From Bacillus alkalicellulosilyticus (GTDB lineage: Bacteria; Bacillota; Bacilli; Bacillales; Bacillaceae_F): a stretch of DNA of 64,000 bases. The notes under the pieces were generated by a model. It was not told the DNA's origin, did no database searches, and saw only the letters and a list, made by a program, of their open reading frames with translations. Shown here one piece after another: positions 18,663 through 26,372 of this stretch (its first letter is position 1; each line of letters begins with the position of its first letter). The translations under genes and the position numbers were made by a program. The stretch covers positions 1,485,210 to 1,549,209 of the forward strand of contig NZ_KV917381.1 in NCBI RefSeq assembly GCF_002019795.1, read 5' to 3'.

Positions 18663-19277
18663 TTAACCTTTTGTACATATGGCAATTCCAAAAGGATACC
18701 TTAGGTCACGTTTTTCTGATTCGAATGTAACGCCTCTTTGGTAATAATAAGTGACGTTTGCAAACGGAGAGAATAGGTCTTTAAATTCTCTTTCTGTTAA
18801 CTGGTGTACATGAAAAGGCGATTTACATGGCTTTCCACGACCTAATCCAAAGGGAGTAGAAATGATGAGTGTTCCATTCTTGTTTAAGAGCTGGAACATA
18901 TTATCAATAAAAAGAACGTCATTGTTTATATGCTCAATCGTTTCAAATGATAGGATCGTATCAAAAGTTCCTATTTTAGTTGCTAAATCAGAGTCAAGGA
19001 CATCTGCGTGATGAAACGAAACCAATGGGTGATAATGATTTTGTTTTGCATAGAGTAGGGTTTCTTCATTAATATCAGCAGCAATGATTTCGGTAATATG
19101 TTCTTTTTGAATTTTTGCTACCATCTGACTGCCATATCCCGTACCACAAGCAATATCTAATACTCTGCCTCTCACATATGGTGTTGCAAAATAATATCTC
19201 GCTAGATGCTCAAGCAACATTCCGTTGGTCGGTTTCATCGTCTTCGGGATAATTCGTTCTCCTGTATCTTCTAACAT
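18663..19277 (-). CDS. Class I SAM-dependent methyltransferase
   Basis: About 204 aa. Rossmann-fold methyltransferase: motif I 'VLDIACGTGYGSQMV', motif II 'IIAADINEETLLYAKQN', motif IV-like 'FDTILSFETIEHI' and motif V-VI 'GTLIISTPFG'. The N-terminal 'TGERIIP...NGMLLEHLARYYFA' block occurs in a common Bacillus subgroup of unknown substrate. Starts at 19286, 19283 or 19277 are possible; ATG 19277 has GGTGATG upstream. It lies 30 nt after the MidA-like gene and probably shares its transcript. Confidence 0.85.
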   Translation of the reverse strand: MLEDTGERIIPKTMKPTNGMLLEHLARYYFATPYVRGRVLDIACGTGYGSQMVAKIQKEHITEIIAADINEETLLYAKQNHYHPLVSFHHADVLDSDLATKIGTFDTILSFETIEHINNDVLFIDNMFQLLNKNGTLIISTPFGLGRGKPCKSPFHVHQLTEREFKDLFSPFANVTYYYQRGVTFESEKRDLRYPFGIAICTKG

Positions 19278-19306
19278 ACACATCACCGCTTTTTTCTTTT
19301 TTCTAC

Positions 19307-20413
19307 TTATCCGCCCTTAAACGTGAGAGAATGAGCATTTTTAGCTTGTCCAATCACATAAAAACTTTGACTGATGCCACCATCCATAATTAATGAGCGA
19401 ATGGCTCGGTTCCTCTTACTTTGTTCAGAAAATGGATTCGGGTCATAATGGTCCTGCAACCAGTTTAAAATACCGGCATGAAGAAGAAATTTATCTTGCC
19501 GGTCTACATACACAGGCTCAAACCCGTGCTCTTTTCCAATCTCGATAAGTGCATCAATATGGATATGACTGGTTAAATCCATTTCTCCAGGGTATTGACA
19601 TGGATTCGTAATCATCTGATGCTGATAATAACCACGTAAGCTTCCGTCTCGCCTTTCTGGTTCTTGCCATTCCGCTTTTGTATATCCATAATCAATAGTT
19701 AGAATCACCCCACGTGTAAACCAATCTCCAAGCTTGCGAAACCACGAATTCATAAACAGAGGGACTTCGATTCGCTGTCCATTTACAAGAGGTGGTCCAT
19801 ATTTCGTAAGCCAATGAAGTAATGAGGAGTTGTTACAAACATCTTTGATTTGTACGAGATCACCATCTTGTTCGCTTATAAAAATTTCATGTACCGTATG
19901 TTTATTTTTTTCAACAACATGCACAGGAAAAGCGTCAAACAATTCATTCGAAAAAACAATTCCTTCAAAAGAAGGGTACTTTTCAATCACTGCTTCTATA
20001 GAAGAATGGAATGTCACACCGTTCTCCGAAGAAAGGAGTTCTTGCTGACACGTTTGATGGTACGGACTTGTTTCCACGAGTTCATACTGAAAGTGCTGGT
20101 ATGCTTGTCCATCAGTTTTTTTTATGTAGTTCAGAAAGTCTGATGCAAAGCGTCCGGTTCCACCTCCTATTTCACAGAAATGAAAAGGAAGCTGTTCTTT
20201 TTTCATCGTAGAAAGAACAACATCTGCGATAAGCTCTGCAAATACACTACTGACCGAGGAACTCGTATAAAAGTCACCGGCTTTTCCAACTTTGGGGCGA
20301 GCTTTCATATAATAGCCATGTTCAGAATCATACAAGGCATGGTTCATATAATCAGCTACAGAAAGACGGTGTTGAGGCGATTCTTTAATTTTCGATAGTA
20401 TTAATTCTTTCAC
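19307..20413 (-). CDS. MidA/NDUFAF7-like methyltransferase (PF02636)
   Basis: 368 aa. The order 'SVADYMNHALYDSEHGYYM', 'GDFYTSSSVSSVFAELIAD' and motif I 'FCEIGGGTGRFASDFL' identify the SAM-dependent methyltransferase family related to the mitochondrial complex I factor NDUFAF7/MidA. 'ILTIDYGYTKAEW' and 'LRGYYQHQ' are further family landmarks. NDUFAF7 methylates a complex I arginine; the bacterial substrate is not established. GTG 20413 has AAGGAG 7 nt upstream. Confidence 0.88.
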   Translation of the reverse strand: MKELILSKIKESPQHRLSVADYMNHALYDSEHGYYMKARPKVGKAGDFYTSSSVSSVFAELIADVVLSTMKKEQLPFHFCEIGGGTGRFASDFLNYIKKTDGQAYQHFQYELVETSPYHQTCQQELLSSENGVTFHSSIEAVIEKYPSFEGIVFSNELFDAFPVHVVEKNKHTVHEIFISEQDGDLVQIKDVCNNSSLLHWLTKYGPPLVNGQRIEVPLFMNSWFRKLGDWFTRGVILTIDYGYTKAEWQEPERRDGSLRGYYQHQMITNPCQYPGEMDLTSHIHIDALIEIGKEHGFEPVYVDRQDKFLLHAGILNWLQDHYDPNPFSEQSKRNRAIRSLIMDGGISQSFYVIGQAKNAHSLTFKGG

Positions 20414-20440
20414 AATTAGGCTCCTTATAGTAGAAAAGAA

Positions 20441-20479
20441 GTTAACACTGTTGACATAGTGTTAACTATATTTTAAAAT
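20441..20479 (+). promoter_or_regulatory. Promoter with palindromic operator for a small RNA
   Basis: TTGACA (20451-20456), exactly 17 bp, TAAAAT (20474-20479): a near-consensus SigA promoter on the plus strand. The -35 sits between the perfect arms GTTAACACT (20441-20449) and AGTGTTAAC (20458-20466), so a repressor bound there would block it. The same palindrome also lies upstream of the minus-strand MidA-like gene. Confidence 0.65.
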
Positions 20480-20485
20480 CAAGAT

Positions 20486-20580
20486 AATGAGTTACGAATG
20501 ATTGGGAGTCCCCCTCCCATAGTTCATTTAATCAAAGCTTTACTCCCCTTGACCTCCTACATAGTAGGAGGTTCTTTTTT
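20486..20580 (+). ncRNA. Candidate C-rich small regulatory RNA
   Basis: About 95 nt, defined by the promoter above and a perfect terminator. It contains no ORF with an RBS. A small hairpin TGGGAG-TCCCC-CTCCCA (20503-20519) exposes a C-rich loop, followed by an unpaired ACTCCCCTTG (20542-20551) before the terminator. C-rich unpaired stretches that pair with Shine-Dalgarno sequences are the hallmark of Gram-positive sRNAs such as FsrA and RoxS/RsaE (known). The flanking genes are both on the other strand, so this promoter and terminator have no other obvious purpose. The sRNA role is inference. Confidence 0.55.
20552..20580 (+). terminator. Terminator of the candidate small RNA
   Basis: ACCTCCTAC and GTAGGAGGT form a perfect 9-bp stem with an ATA loop, then TTCTTTTTT. 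The T-tract is only on the plus-strand side, so it does not serve the minus-strand gene yqgX. Confidence 0.85.
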
Positions 20581-20617
20581 GTAAGCCGTTACATGTATTG
20601 AAGGGCGGTGGATAGAT

Positions 20618-21253
20618 TTAAAAACCGCTTAAAAAAGGATTGGAATCCATTTCTTGACCAATCGTCGTTAACGGACCATGTCCAGATGCCACGACAGTCT
20701 CTTCAGGTAATTCAAGCAACTTTGTATGTATGCTTTGCAATAGCTGTTCATGGTTTCCTTCCCGCAAATCAGTTCGACCGATGCTACCCGAGAACAACGC
20801 ATCCCCCGAAAAAACCACATTTTCTTTCTCGAAGTAATACGAAACACTTCCAGGAGAATGGCCTGGGGTATGAAGCACGGTAAAGGAAAACGAACCTACA
20901 TTTAGCGTACCATCTTTTTCTAAAAGGTGGTCTGCTTTGCTGGCGGTAATTGCTGCATCTCCCATAAAAAAGGCTGACCCATTTTTCTCTGGATTTGCTA
21001 ACCAATCTTCTTCATTTTTATGTAAATAAACCGGTATGTTCCATCTTTGTCTAACAACATCAACAGCTCCGATATGGTCAAAATGAGCGTGAGTTAATAA
21101 TATCGCAATTGGTTCAAAACCTTGTTCAGCTATCCATTCATTTAGTTGTTCCCCATTTCCGCCTGGATCGAATATAACCATTTTCTTTGCATCATCTATT
21201 AAAACATAACAATTCGTTTGCAGTGGTCCTAGGGGAATTTGTTTGTAATTCAT
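20618..21253 (-). CDS. yqgX: Metallo-beta-lactamase-fold hydrolase YqgX
   Basis: 211 aa, glyoxalase II-like. Metal motif 'THAHFDHIGAV' (HxHxDH), His in 'LHTPGHSPGSV', Asp in 'VFSGDALFSGSIGRTDL' and the final 'SGHGPLTTIG' His complete the binuclear site. It matches YqgX of B. subtilis in length and in the start 'PLGPLQTNCYVL'. Usually annotated as a hydroxyacylglutathione/bacillithiol-thioester hydrolase-like enzyme; the substrate is not proven. RBS GGAGG lies 6-8 nt before the ATG. Confidence 0.92.
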   Translation of the reverse strand: MNYKQIPLGPLQTNCYVLIDDAKKMVIFDPGGNGEQLNEWIAEQGFEPIAILLTHAHFDHIGAVDVVRQRWNIPVYLHKNEEDWLANPEKNGSAFFMGDAAITASKADHLLEKDGTLNVGSFSFTVLHTPGHSPGSVSYYFEKENVVFSGDALFSGSIGRTDLREGNHEQLLQSIHTKLLELPEETVVASGHGPLTTIGQEMDSNPFLSGF

Positions 21254-21330
21254 TTGATTACCTCCATTGCTTTCAATTGGTTCTTATTTTACACTTAATT
21301 TAAACGTTCTTCAAAGGAAGTGTGTGTCTG

Positions 21331-21792
21331 TTGGAATACTATGCCGTTGAAATTAATCCGTTGCCTTTAGATATGGATTTTTCAAGCTTTTATGAAGCGC
21401 TTTATCAAATTACGATTCCGACTGATGAAGACGGAGAGATGTTTGTGGTTAGTACAAAAGAGGAACAAGAGGAATTAGCTGATTATTTTAATGAAATGGA
21501 TCTTTTGGTAGCAAAGCATACGTTAGTTAAAGTTGAAAATGCTGAAGTAGAACCTATTTTTTATGACTATGGCTTTAAGGCAAGGGAATACTATTTGTAT
21601 AAAGATATAGTGACATCGTTTCACATTGTAGAGGGAGAACCGATCCAGATAGAAATGGCGTTACTGCAAATTCAAGAGGATTTACTAGCCTTTTCGAATA
21701 AGGAAGATGTCAAGGAATACTATATAAACAAAGAGCTACAACCACTTATTCAAGGCTATGCAGATGCATATAAAATTGTTGTCCACTTTTGA
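21331..21792 (+). CDS. Hypothetical acidic protein
   Basis: About 153 aa, soluble, acidic, with no recognised domain. TTG 21331 is preferred because AAAGGAAG at 21313-21320 lies about 10 nt upstream; GTG 21322 would nearly touch that site. It is divergent from yqgX. Regular amphipathic helices and normal codon use argue it is real, but I do not recognise it. Confidence 0.65.
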   Translation: MEYYAVEINPLPLDMDFSSFYEALYQITIPTDEDGEMFVVSTKEEQEELADYFNEMDLLVAKHTLVKVENAEVEPIFYDYGFKAREYYLYKDIVTSFHIVEGEPIQIEMALLQIQEDLLAFSNKEDVKEYYINKELQPLIQGYADAYKIVVHF

Positions 21793-21944
21793 CTCGACAA
21801 AAGAGCTTCTTAGGAGTAAAATGTAAGAGATTAGTTCATTCTAAACATAGAGGAAGTTTGTTCACAAAATAGTCAAATGTAACGCTCCTCGATTTCGATT
21901 ATACTTAAATGTAACAGTGCATACATAAGGAGGGGAAGAGGAAC

Positions 21945-22130
21945 ATGTTCTTAGCGATAAACTTACTATTAGTTGCCATTTTCAGTGCATTTGGGTTAGT
22001 TCGTGAGTTGAAAAATAAAAATTTCTTTGCCGTTGGATTTGCTGGACTTTCTTTAGCAGTATTCGGTTGGTTTTCTGTAATGACAATTTTTTCAATTCTA
22101 ACGACTGGTACAGGCGGGGCTGGCCATTAA
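21945..22130 (+). CDS. yqgW: DUF2759 family membrane protein (YqgW-like)
   Basis: 61 aa with two hydrophobic segments, 'MFLAINLLLVAIFSAFGLVREL' and a 'SLAVFGWFSVMTIFSILTTG' second helix. This matches the DUF2759 family found near yqgX in bacilli. RBS AGGAGGGG is upstream of the ATG. Function unknown. A TATACT element at about 21900-21905 may be its -10. Confidence 0.85.
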   Translation: MFLAINLLLVAIFSAFGLVRELKNKNFFAVGFAGLSLAVFGWFSVMTIFSILTTGTGGAGH

Positions 22131-22134
22131 AAAA

Positions 22135-22162
22135 AATCCTGCATAATTGCAGGATTTTTTTT
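22135..22162 (+). terminator. Terminator of the DUF2759 gene
   Basis: AATCCTGCA and TGCAGGATT, perfect 9-bp stem, TAAT loop, followed by seven T. Confidence 0.9.
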
Positions 22163-22215
22163 ATTTGGATAAAGTAACGGTTGCACATAGATGGTTGTAA
22201 GCTAGTTCAGGGAAG

Positions 22216-22303
22216 GCGATGGCTTCGCTCACTTTGCGTACTTTACTAAGAAGTTCACTTAGTAAAGCACTTTTCAAAAGAGGGCAGTGGCTCCGCGCAT
22301 CGC
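22216..22303. repeat. Structured dispersed repeat, diverged copy C
   Basis: Third, diverged member of a repeat family (see 22339 and 29408). Outer helix GCGATG (22216-22221) with CATCGC (22298-22303); inner hairpin CTTTACTAAG (22241-22250) with CTTAGTAAAG (22258-22267); the GGCTTCGC and GGCAGTGGCT blocks are kept. Compared with copies A and B, both helices have changed on both arms so that pairing is preserved. Confidence 0.6.
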
Positions 22304-22338
22304 ATTTTTCATAGATGCTTTGTAAGAAACTCAGGAAG

Positions 22339-22422
22339 AGCAAGGGCTTCGCACACTGCGCGTCTTTTACAAGAAAAGCACTTGTAAAACACTTTAAAAA
22401 AGCAGTGGCTTCACTCCTTGCT
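22339..22422. repeat. Structured dispersed repeat, copy A
   Basis: Outer helix AGCAAGG (22339-22345) with CCTTGCT (22416-22422); middle helix CACTGC (22354-22359) with GCAGTG (22402-22407); inner hairpin TTTTACAAG (22365-22373) with CTTGTAAAA (22381-22389). Nearly identical in sequence to the copy at 29408-29491, 7 kb away. It lies in the convergent gap between the DUF2759 gene and yqhG. The 22163-22446 interval holds no gene. Confidence 0.75.
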
Positions 22423-22425
22423 ACT

Positions 22426-22448
22426 AAAAACCGACTTTGTCGGTTTTT
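22426..22448. terminator. Bidirectional terminator at the end of yqhG
   Basis: AAAAACCGAC-TTT-GTCGGTTTTT; A and T tracts on both sides. The loop and inner base pairs (GACTTTGTC) are the same as in the hairpin beside the other repeat copy (29496-29522). Confidence 0.75.
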
Positions 22449-23232
22449 ATGGTTTTAAATAGAACATGCCTCCATTTATTACTTTGACGACCACTTTTGG
22501 GGCGTATTGACTTCCTAATGCTTCTTTTTCATTTTCATAGCTTTCGGGTACTTCTTCTACATCCTCATAAAATCGGTTTAACAATTTTAAATCTGCTTCC
22601 CATCTTTGATGTGCTTCTACTGCCCATGTGTGATCTTGTTCTTCTATAAACGTTCGAATCACCTTTTCTAGTCTCAACAAACCACTTTTAGGTGTGATGA
22701 GTGGGGACAGTGTAAAACAAAAATCAGGTATTTTTGGTGTCAAATCAGACTTTACGAGCGAGTCAAAAAATTGTGGAATGATTTGACCGTTTATTAGGTT
22801 TAAGCCAAGAGAGATAATGACGTCTTTTTTTCGGTCACACTGAAACGATATCTTCGTGTTCAAGCATAGCCAAGGGTGAAGAGGTGTCATTTGTCGTTCT
22901 CTTGAAACAACTTTCTCATATAAACGAATGAACCCTCCAAGCTCCGTCGTTGACTGGAAGATTTGATATAGTCGTGGAGCACCAAAGTGAATAAGTTCAC
23001 CTTTTATATCTTCAGGAGCTTTGTCTTGGTCTGTGATGAGTGTCATTTTCATAGGGTTTGGCTCTCCGCCTGTCTTTTCTAAGTAATGCCAGTAGAAAGG
23101 GCGGTTCATCAATGCTTTATCTAGTTCGATGGAGAGCTGCACTTCCATATGACCTGCTGTTTTCTCAAGAATTGGACTGTTGTTTGCAACAAAGTAGCGT
23201 TCTAAGTAATTATGAATTTGATGCTGTTGCAT
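22447..23232 (-). CDS. yqhG: YqhG family protein
   Basis: 261 aa, soluble, cytoplasmic; matches YqhG of bacilli in its 'NYLERYFVAN' start, 'HMEVQLSIELDKALMNRPFYWHYLEKTGGEPNP' block (short form) and C-terminal 'YAPKVVVKVINGGMFYL'. Function unknown; it always lies next to the SNF2 helicase yqhH. ATG 23232 is chosen because GAGGAGG lies 9 nt upstream; ATG 23238 is only 3 nt from it. It overlaps the end of yqhH by 23 nt, suggesting coupled expression. Confidence 0.9.
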   Translation of the reverse strand: MQQHQIHNYLERYFVANNSPILEKTAGHMEVQLSIELDKALMNRPFYWHYLEKTGGEPNPMKMTLITDQDKAPEDIKGELIHFGAPRLYQIFQSTTELGGFIRLYEKVVSRERQMTPLHPWLCLNTKISFQCDRKKDVIISLGLNLINGQIIPQFFDSLVKSDLTPKIPDFCFTLSPLITPKSGLLRLEKVIRTFIEEQDHTWAVEAHQRWEADLKLLNRFYEDVEEVPESYENEKEALGSQYAPKVVVKVINGGMFYLKP

Positions 23233-24889
23233 GGTCATCGTCCTCCTCTTCAGCCAAATCATTGATAATCGCGCTTAAATGATCCATTTTGATTTTAATT
23301 TCTCCATCAGAATCCGAGTTGAGTAAAATGTCATTTACATGGTCTTCAAGTGACGGAATTTCAAGCTTTGATAAAATATCATCAAGCTCGCCAATGACGC
23401 TTTCAAATAAATTAATTTTTTCATAGAGAAGCTTTAAAATATGCTGTTCCACGGTGTCTTCCACAGCAAAATTATAAATGCGAACATCATTTTTTTGACC
23501 AAGGCGATGGATACGACCAATTCGTTGTTCAATACGCATTGGATTCCAAGGCAAGTCGTAGTTAATGATATGACTACAGAATTGCAGGTTAATTCCTTCT
23601 CCACCTGCTTCGGTCGCAATTAACACCTGAGCATTATTTTGAAAGAGTTGCCTCATCCAATCTTTTTTCCCTCGTTTGAATCCACCTCTAAACGGTACAG
23701 AAGTAATTCCGTTTTGTTTAAGGAACCATTGCAAATATAATTGAGTAGCACGATATTCGGTAAAAATGATAACCTTACCATCGATTCCTTTAATGATTTC
23801 AAGGGCTTTTTCCGCTTTTGAATTGGTCGTTATGTTTCCAATCATTTCAATAAACTTCTCCGCCACAGGAACCGTTTGTCCTTCTTGTTGTGCTTTTTCT
23901 ATCATGTTTTTTAAAGTCATAAACGTAGCTTCTCGACTTGAACAAATCTCTCGCTGTAACGTAAGCAAAGAAAAATGGTTTGTGACCATCGATTTATTGT
24001 GCTTCAACTCGCTAATCGCAGTATAAAGCTCTCGTTCTTCTTTGCTAAATGTAATCGGAACGGTTTCAACGATTCGTTTTGTCCATGTAATTCCTGTTTC
24101 TTCCCGTCGATTTCGGACCATGACCTTGTTAACCAACTCACGAAGTTGCTCTTCGTTTTTTGGTGACCGCTTATTAGAGCGAAACGATTTTTCAAAGCTT
24201 GATAAATCTCCAAGATGACCTGGTTTTAATAGAGAGACGAGATTAAAGATTTCCTCTAGTTTATTTTGGACAGGTGTTGCGGTTAATAAAAGGCAGAACT
24301 TCTTTTTAAGGTTTTTCACAAACTCATAATTTTTAGTTTTAGGATTTTTAAGTTTATGTGCTTCATCAATGATGATTAAATCATAGTCTTGGTTCATGAC
24401 GATATCAAAATGCGGCTGACGTTTAGCTGTATCAATAGAGGCAACAACCACATCATATTGTTCCCATACATATGCTTTTTTCTGAGCCATTGCAGGAATA
24501 TGGAACTTTTGATTTAATTCATAGGCCCATTGAGAGACTAACGAAGCTGGAACTAATATCAATACTTTTTTAGCTAATCCTCTAATCATATACTCCTTTA
24601 AGATTAGTCCAGCTTCAATCGTCTTTCCAAGTCCCACCTCATCCGCTAGAATAGCTTTACCATTCATATTTTCAATGACTGTTTTAGCCACTTCAATTTG
24701 GTGGGGGTATGGCTCTAATTGAGGTAGATGCTTTGGAGCCTGCAATCCATCAAATTCAGGAATTGATAAATGCTGCTCAGCCTCATAGGCTAGTTGGAAC
24801 AAATCCCAATGTCCCCAAGGCCCATCCTCATTCAGCCTGGAAAGAAATTCGTCATGCCACGCTGTAGAAAAATCAATTTCTATATTCAT
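23210..24889 (-). CDS. yqhH: SNF2-family helicase YqhH
   Basis: 559 aa. SWI/SNF-type ATPase/translocase: motif I 'AILADEVGLGKTIEAGL', motif II 'LIIIDEAHKLKN', motif III 'LLTATPVQN', motif V 'LIATEAGGEGINLQF' and motif VI 'RIEQRIGRIHRLGQ'. Such proteins move along double-stranded DNA or displace proteins such as RNA polymerase (family knowledge). ATG 24889 has AAAGGATG about 6 nt upstream. It is divergent from the glycine riboswitch-gcv operon, as in B. subtilis. Confidence 0.95.
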   Translation of the reverse strand: MNIEIDFSTAWHDEFLSRLNEDGPWGHWDLFQLAYEAEQHLSIPEFDGLQAPKHLPQLEPYPHQIEVAKTVIENMNGKAILADEVGLGKTIEAGLILKEYMIRGLAKKVLILVPASLVSQWAYELNQKFHIPAMAQKKAYVWEQYDVVVASIDTAKRQPHFDIVMNQDYDLIIIDEAHKLKNPKTKNYEFVKNLKKKFCLLLTATPVQNKLEEIFNLVSLLKPGHLGDLSSFEKSFRSNKRSPKNEEQLRELVNKVMVRNRREETGITWTKRIVETVPITFSKEERELYTAISELKHNKSMVTNHFSLLTLQREICSSREATFMTLKNMIEKAQQEGQTVPVAEKFIEMIGNITTNSKAEKALEIIKGIDGKVIIFTEYRATQLYLQWFLKQNGITSVPFRGGFKRGKKDWMRQLFQNNAQVLIATEAGGEGINLQFCSHIINYDLPWNPMRIEQRIGRIHRLGQKNDVRIYNFAVEDTVEQHILKLLYEKINLFESVIGELDDILSKLEIPSLEDHVNDILLNSDSDGEIKIKMDHLSAIINDLAEEEDDDHATASNS

Positions 24890-24936
24890 GGCTATCATCC
24901 TTTCTAAAAAAATAGTGTTGCCTTCTTACTTTGTAA

Positions 24937-24966
24937 TTGGTAGGATATTATTATATTTAGTATAGT
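24937..24966 (+). promoter_or_regulatory. gcvT: Possible promoter of the gcv operon
   Basis: TTGGTA (24937-24942), 18-bp spacer, TATAGT (24961-24966), about 45 bp before the first riboswitch aptamer. Confidence 0.4.
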
Positions 24967-25014
24967 CAAAAAGATATTTTTTATAAGATAATTGCATAAT
25001 CGCGAATGAAAGTA

Positions 25015-25182
25015 AGGGGAGAGACTGTTAATGTTCGACAGCGCCGAAGGAGCAAGCGAAAGCGAATCTCTCAGGCAAAAGAACTCTTACTCGACGCAAC
25101 TCTGGAGAGCGTTCAAGAGGAACCACCCACGAAGACATTCCCTAGCGGAAGAAACTTTCTGGTAACAGGACAGAGGAGTACA
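25015..25182 (+). ncRNA. Tandem glycine riboswitch
   Basis: Two glycine aptamers in series. Aptamer 1 has the conserved GGAGAGAC, CGCCGAAGGAGCAA and CTCTCAGGCAAAA blocks; aptamer 2 begins with the linker ACTCTGGAGAGC and has ACCACCCACGAAGA and a CTGGTAACAGG end. In bacilli this element turns on gcvT-gcvPA-gcvPB when glycine is high. It is followed by an intrinsic terminator, so control is by transcription termination. Confidence 0.95.
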
Positions 25183-25213
25183 GATGAAAAATTTGTACTT
25201 CTCTGTCTTTTTT
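25169..25213 (+). terminator. Expression-platform terminator of the glycine riboswitch
   Basis: GACAGAG-GAGTACA pairs with TGTACT-T-CTCTGTC, then six T. The 5' arm overlaps the end of aptamer 2, so ligand binding can prevent its formation. Confidence 0.85.
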
Positions 25214-25254
25214 CGTGTTGTCGTCTAAAAATAACTATAAAGCAGGTGAAAGAG

Positions 25255-26346
25255 ATGAGTGGAAACCGAACACCGTTATACGACCTTTACCAACAATATG
25301 GTGGAAAAACGATTGATTTTGGAGGATGGGATCTTCCTGTTCAATTTTCTAGTATTAAAGAAGAACATGAAGCGGTTAGAACAAAAGCTGGACTTTTCGA
25401 TGTCTCTCATATGGGGGAAGTAGAAGTAAAAGGGGAAAAAGCATTAGATTTTTTGCAATACGTTCTGACGAATGATGTCTCGACGTTACAAGATGGCCAG
25501 GCACTTTATACGGTCATGTGTTATGAAAACGGAGGAACAGTTGATGACTTACTTGTCTATAAACGGGCGGACCAAGATTACCTTCTTGTTGTAAATGCAG
25601 CAAACATAGAAACAGATGTGGCTTGGTTACATTCCCATGTCATCGATGGGGTTACAATTACTAATATTTCAAATGACATTGCGCTTTTAGCGTTACAAGG
25701 ACCTGTGGCTGAAGAAGTCATTCAGAAAATGACGAGTACAAATGTATCTGAGATATCATTTTTTAGATTTAAAGAAGATGTTGAACTTGCTGGGAAAAAG
25801 GTACTTCTGTCTAGAACAGGATATACCGGGGAAGATGGCTTTGAAATTTACTGTCAAGCTGAAGATGCTCCTCATTTGTGGGATGTGATCTTAGCTGAAG
25901 GAAAAGATAGTGGAGTTGTACCTGTTGGATTAGGGGCTAGAGATACACTACGATTTGAAGCGAGATTGCCGTTATATGGGCAAGAGCTATCTAAAGATAT
26001 TTCTCCACTTGAAGCAGGGATTGGCTTTGCGGTAAAACTTAAAAAATCAGTTGATTTCATTGGGAAAGCAGCATTAACCGAGCAAAAAGAACAAGGTGTC
26101 CCACGTAAACTCGTAGGAATTGAAATGATTGATAAAGGAATTCCACGTACAGGGTATGAAGTCTTTGTAGATGATAAACAAGTAGGAGTTGTGACAACAG
26201 GTACACAATCACCAACTCTAAAGCTAAATGTTGGCCTTGTTTTACTAGATAGCGAATATGCCAACCTTGACCAAGAAGTAGAAGTGCAAATTCGAAAAAA
26301 GCGCTTAAAAGCAAAAGTAGTGAAAACACCTTTTTACAAGAGATAA
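25255..26346 (+). CDS. gcvT: Glycine cleavage T-protein (aminomethyltransferase)
   Basis: 363 aa. Transfers the methylene group from the lipoyl-bound aminomethyl H-protein to tetrahydrofolate, releasing ammonia. Family landmarks: '[26 protein letters not shown]' start (short form), 'FDVSHMGEV' and '[15 protein letters not shown]'. ATG 25255 has AGGTGAAAGAG upstream. The reading frame happens to stay open back through the riboswitch to 25006, but that part is RNA, not protein. First gene of a three-gene operon. Confidence 0.96.
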   Translation: MSGNRTPLYDLYQQYGGKTIDFGGWDLPVQFSSIKEEHEAVRTKAGLFDVSHMGEVEVKGEKALDFLQYVLTNDVSTLQDGQALYTVMCYENGGTVDDLLVYKRADQDYLLVVNAANIETDVAWLHSHVIDGVTITNISNDIALLALQGPVAEEVIQKMTSTNVSEISFFRFKEDVELAGKKVLLSRTGYTGEDGFEIYCQAEDAPHLWDVILAEGKDSGVVPVGLGARDTLRFEARLPLYGQELSKDISPLEAGIGFAVKLKKSVDFIGKAALTEQKEQGVPRKLVGIEMIDKGIPRTGYEVFVDDKQVGVVTTGTQSPTLKLNVGLVLLDSEYANLDQEVEVQIRKKRLKAKVVKTPFYKR

Positions 26347-26372
26347 TAGGATAGGAATTAGGAGGAAACCAA

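Noticed and set aside
20441-20466. NrdR or Rex site at the sRNA promoter
   Set aside because: The arms are ACACT-N8-AGTGT, two bases wider than an NrdR box, and do not match the TTGTGAA/TTCACAA Rex pattern.
25006-25254. Open frame continuous with gcvT, giving a longer protein of 446 aa
   Set aside because: The extra 83 codons lie over the two glycine aptamers and the terminator; the RBS and family start point to ATG 25255.
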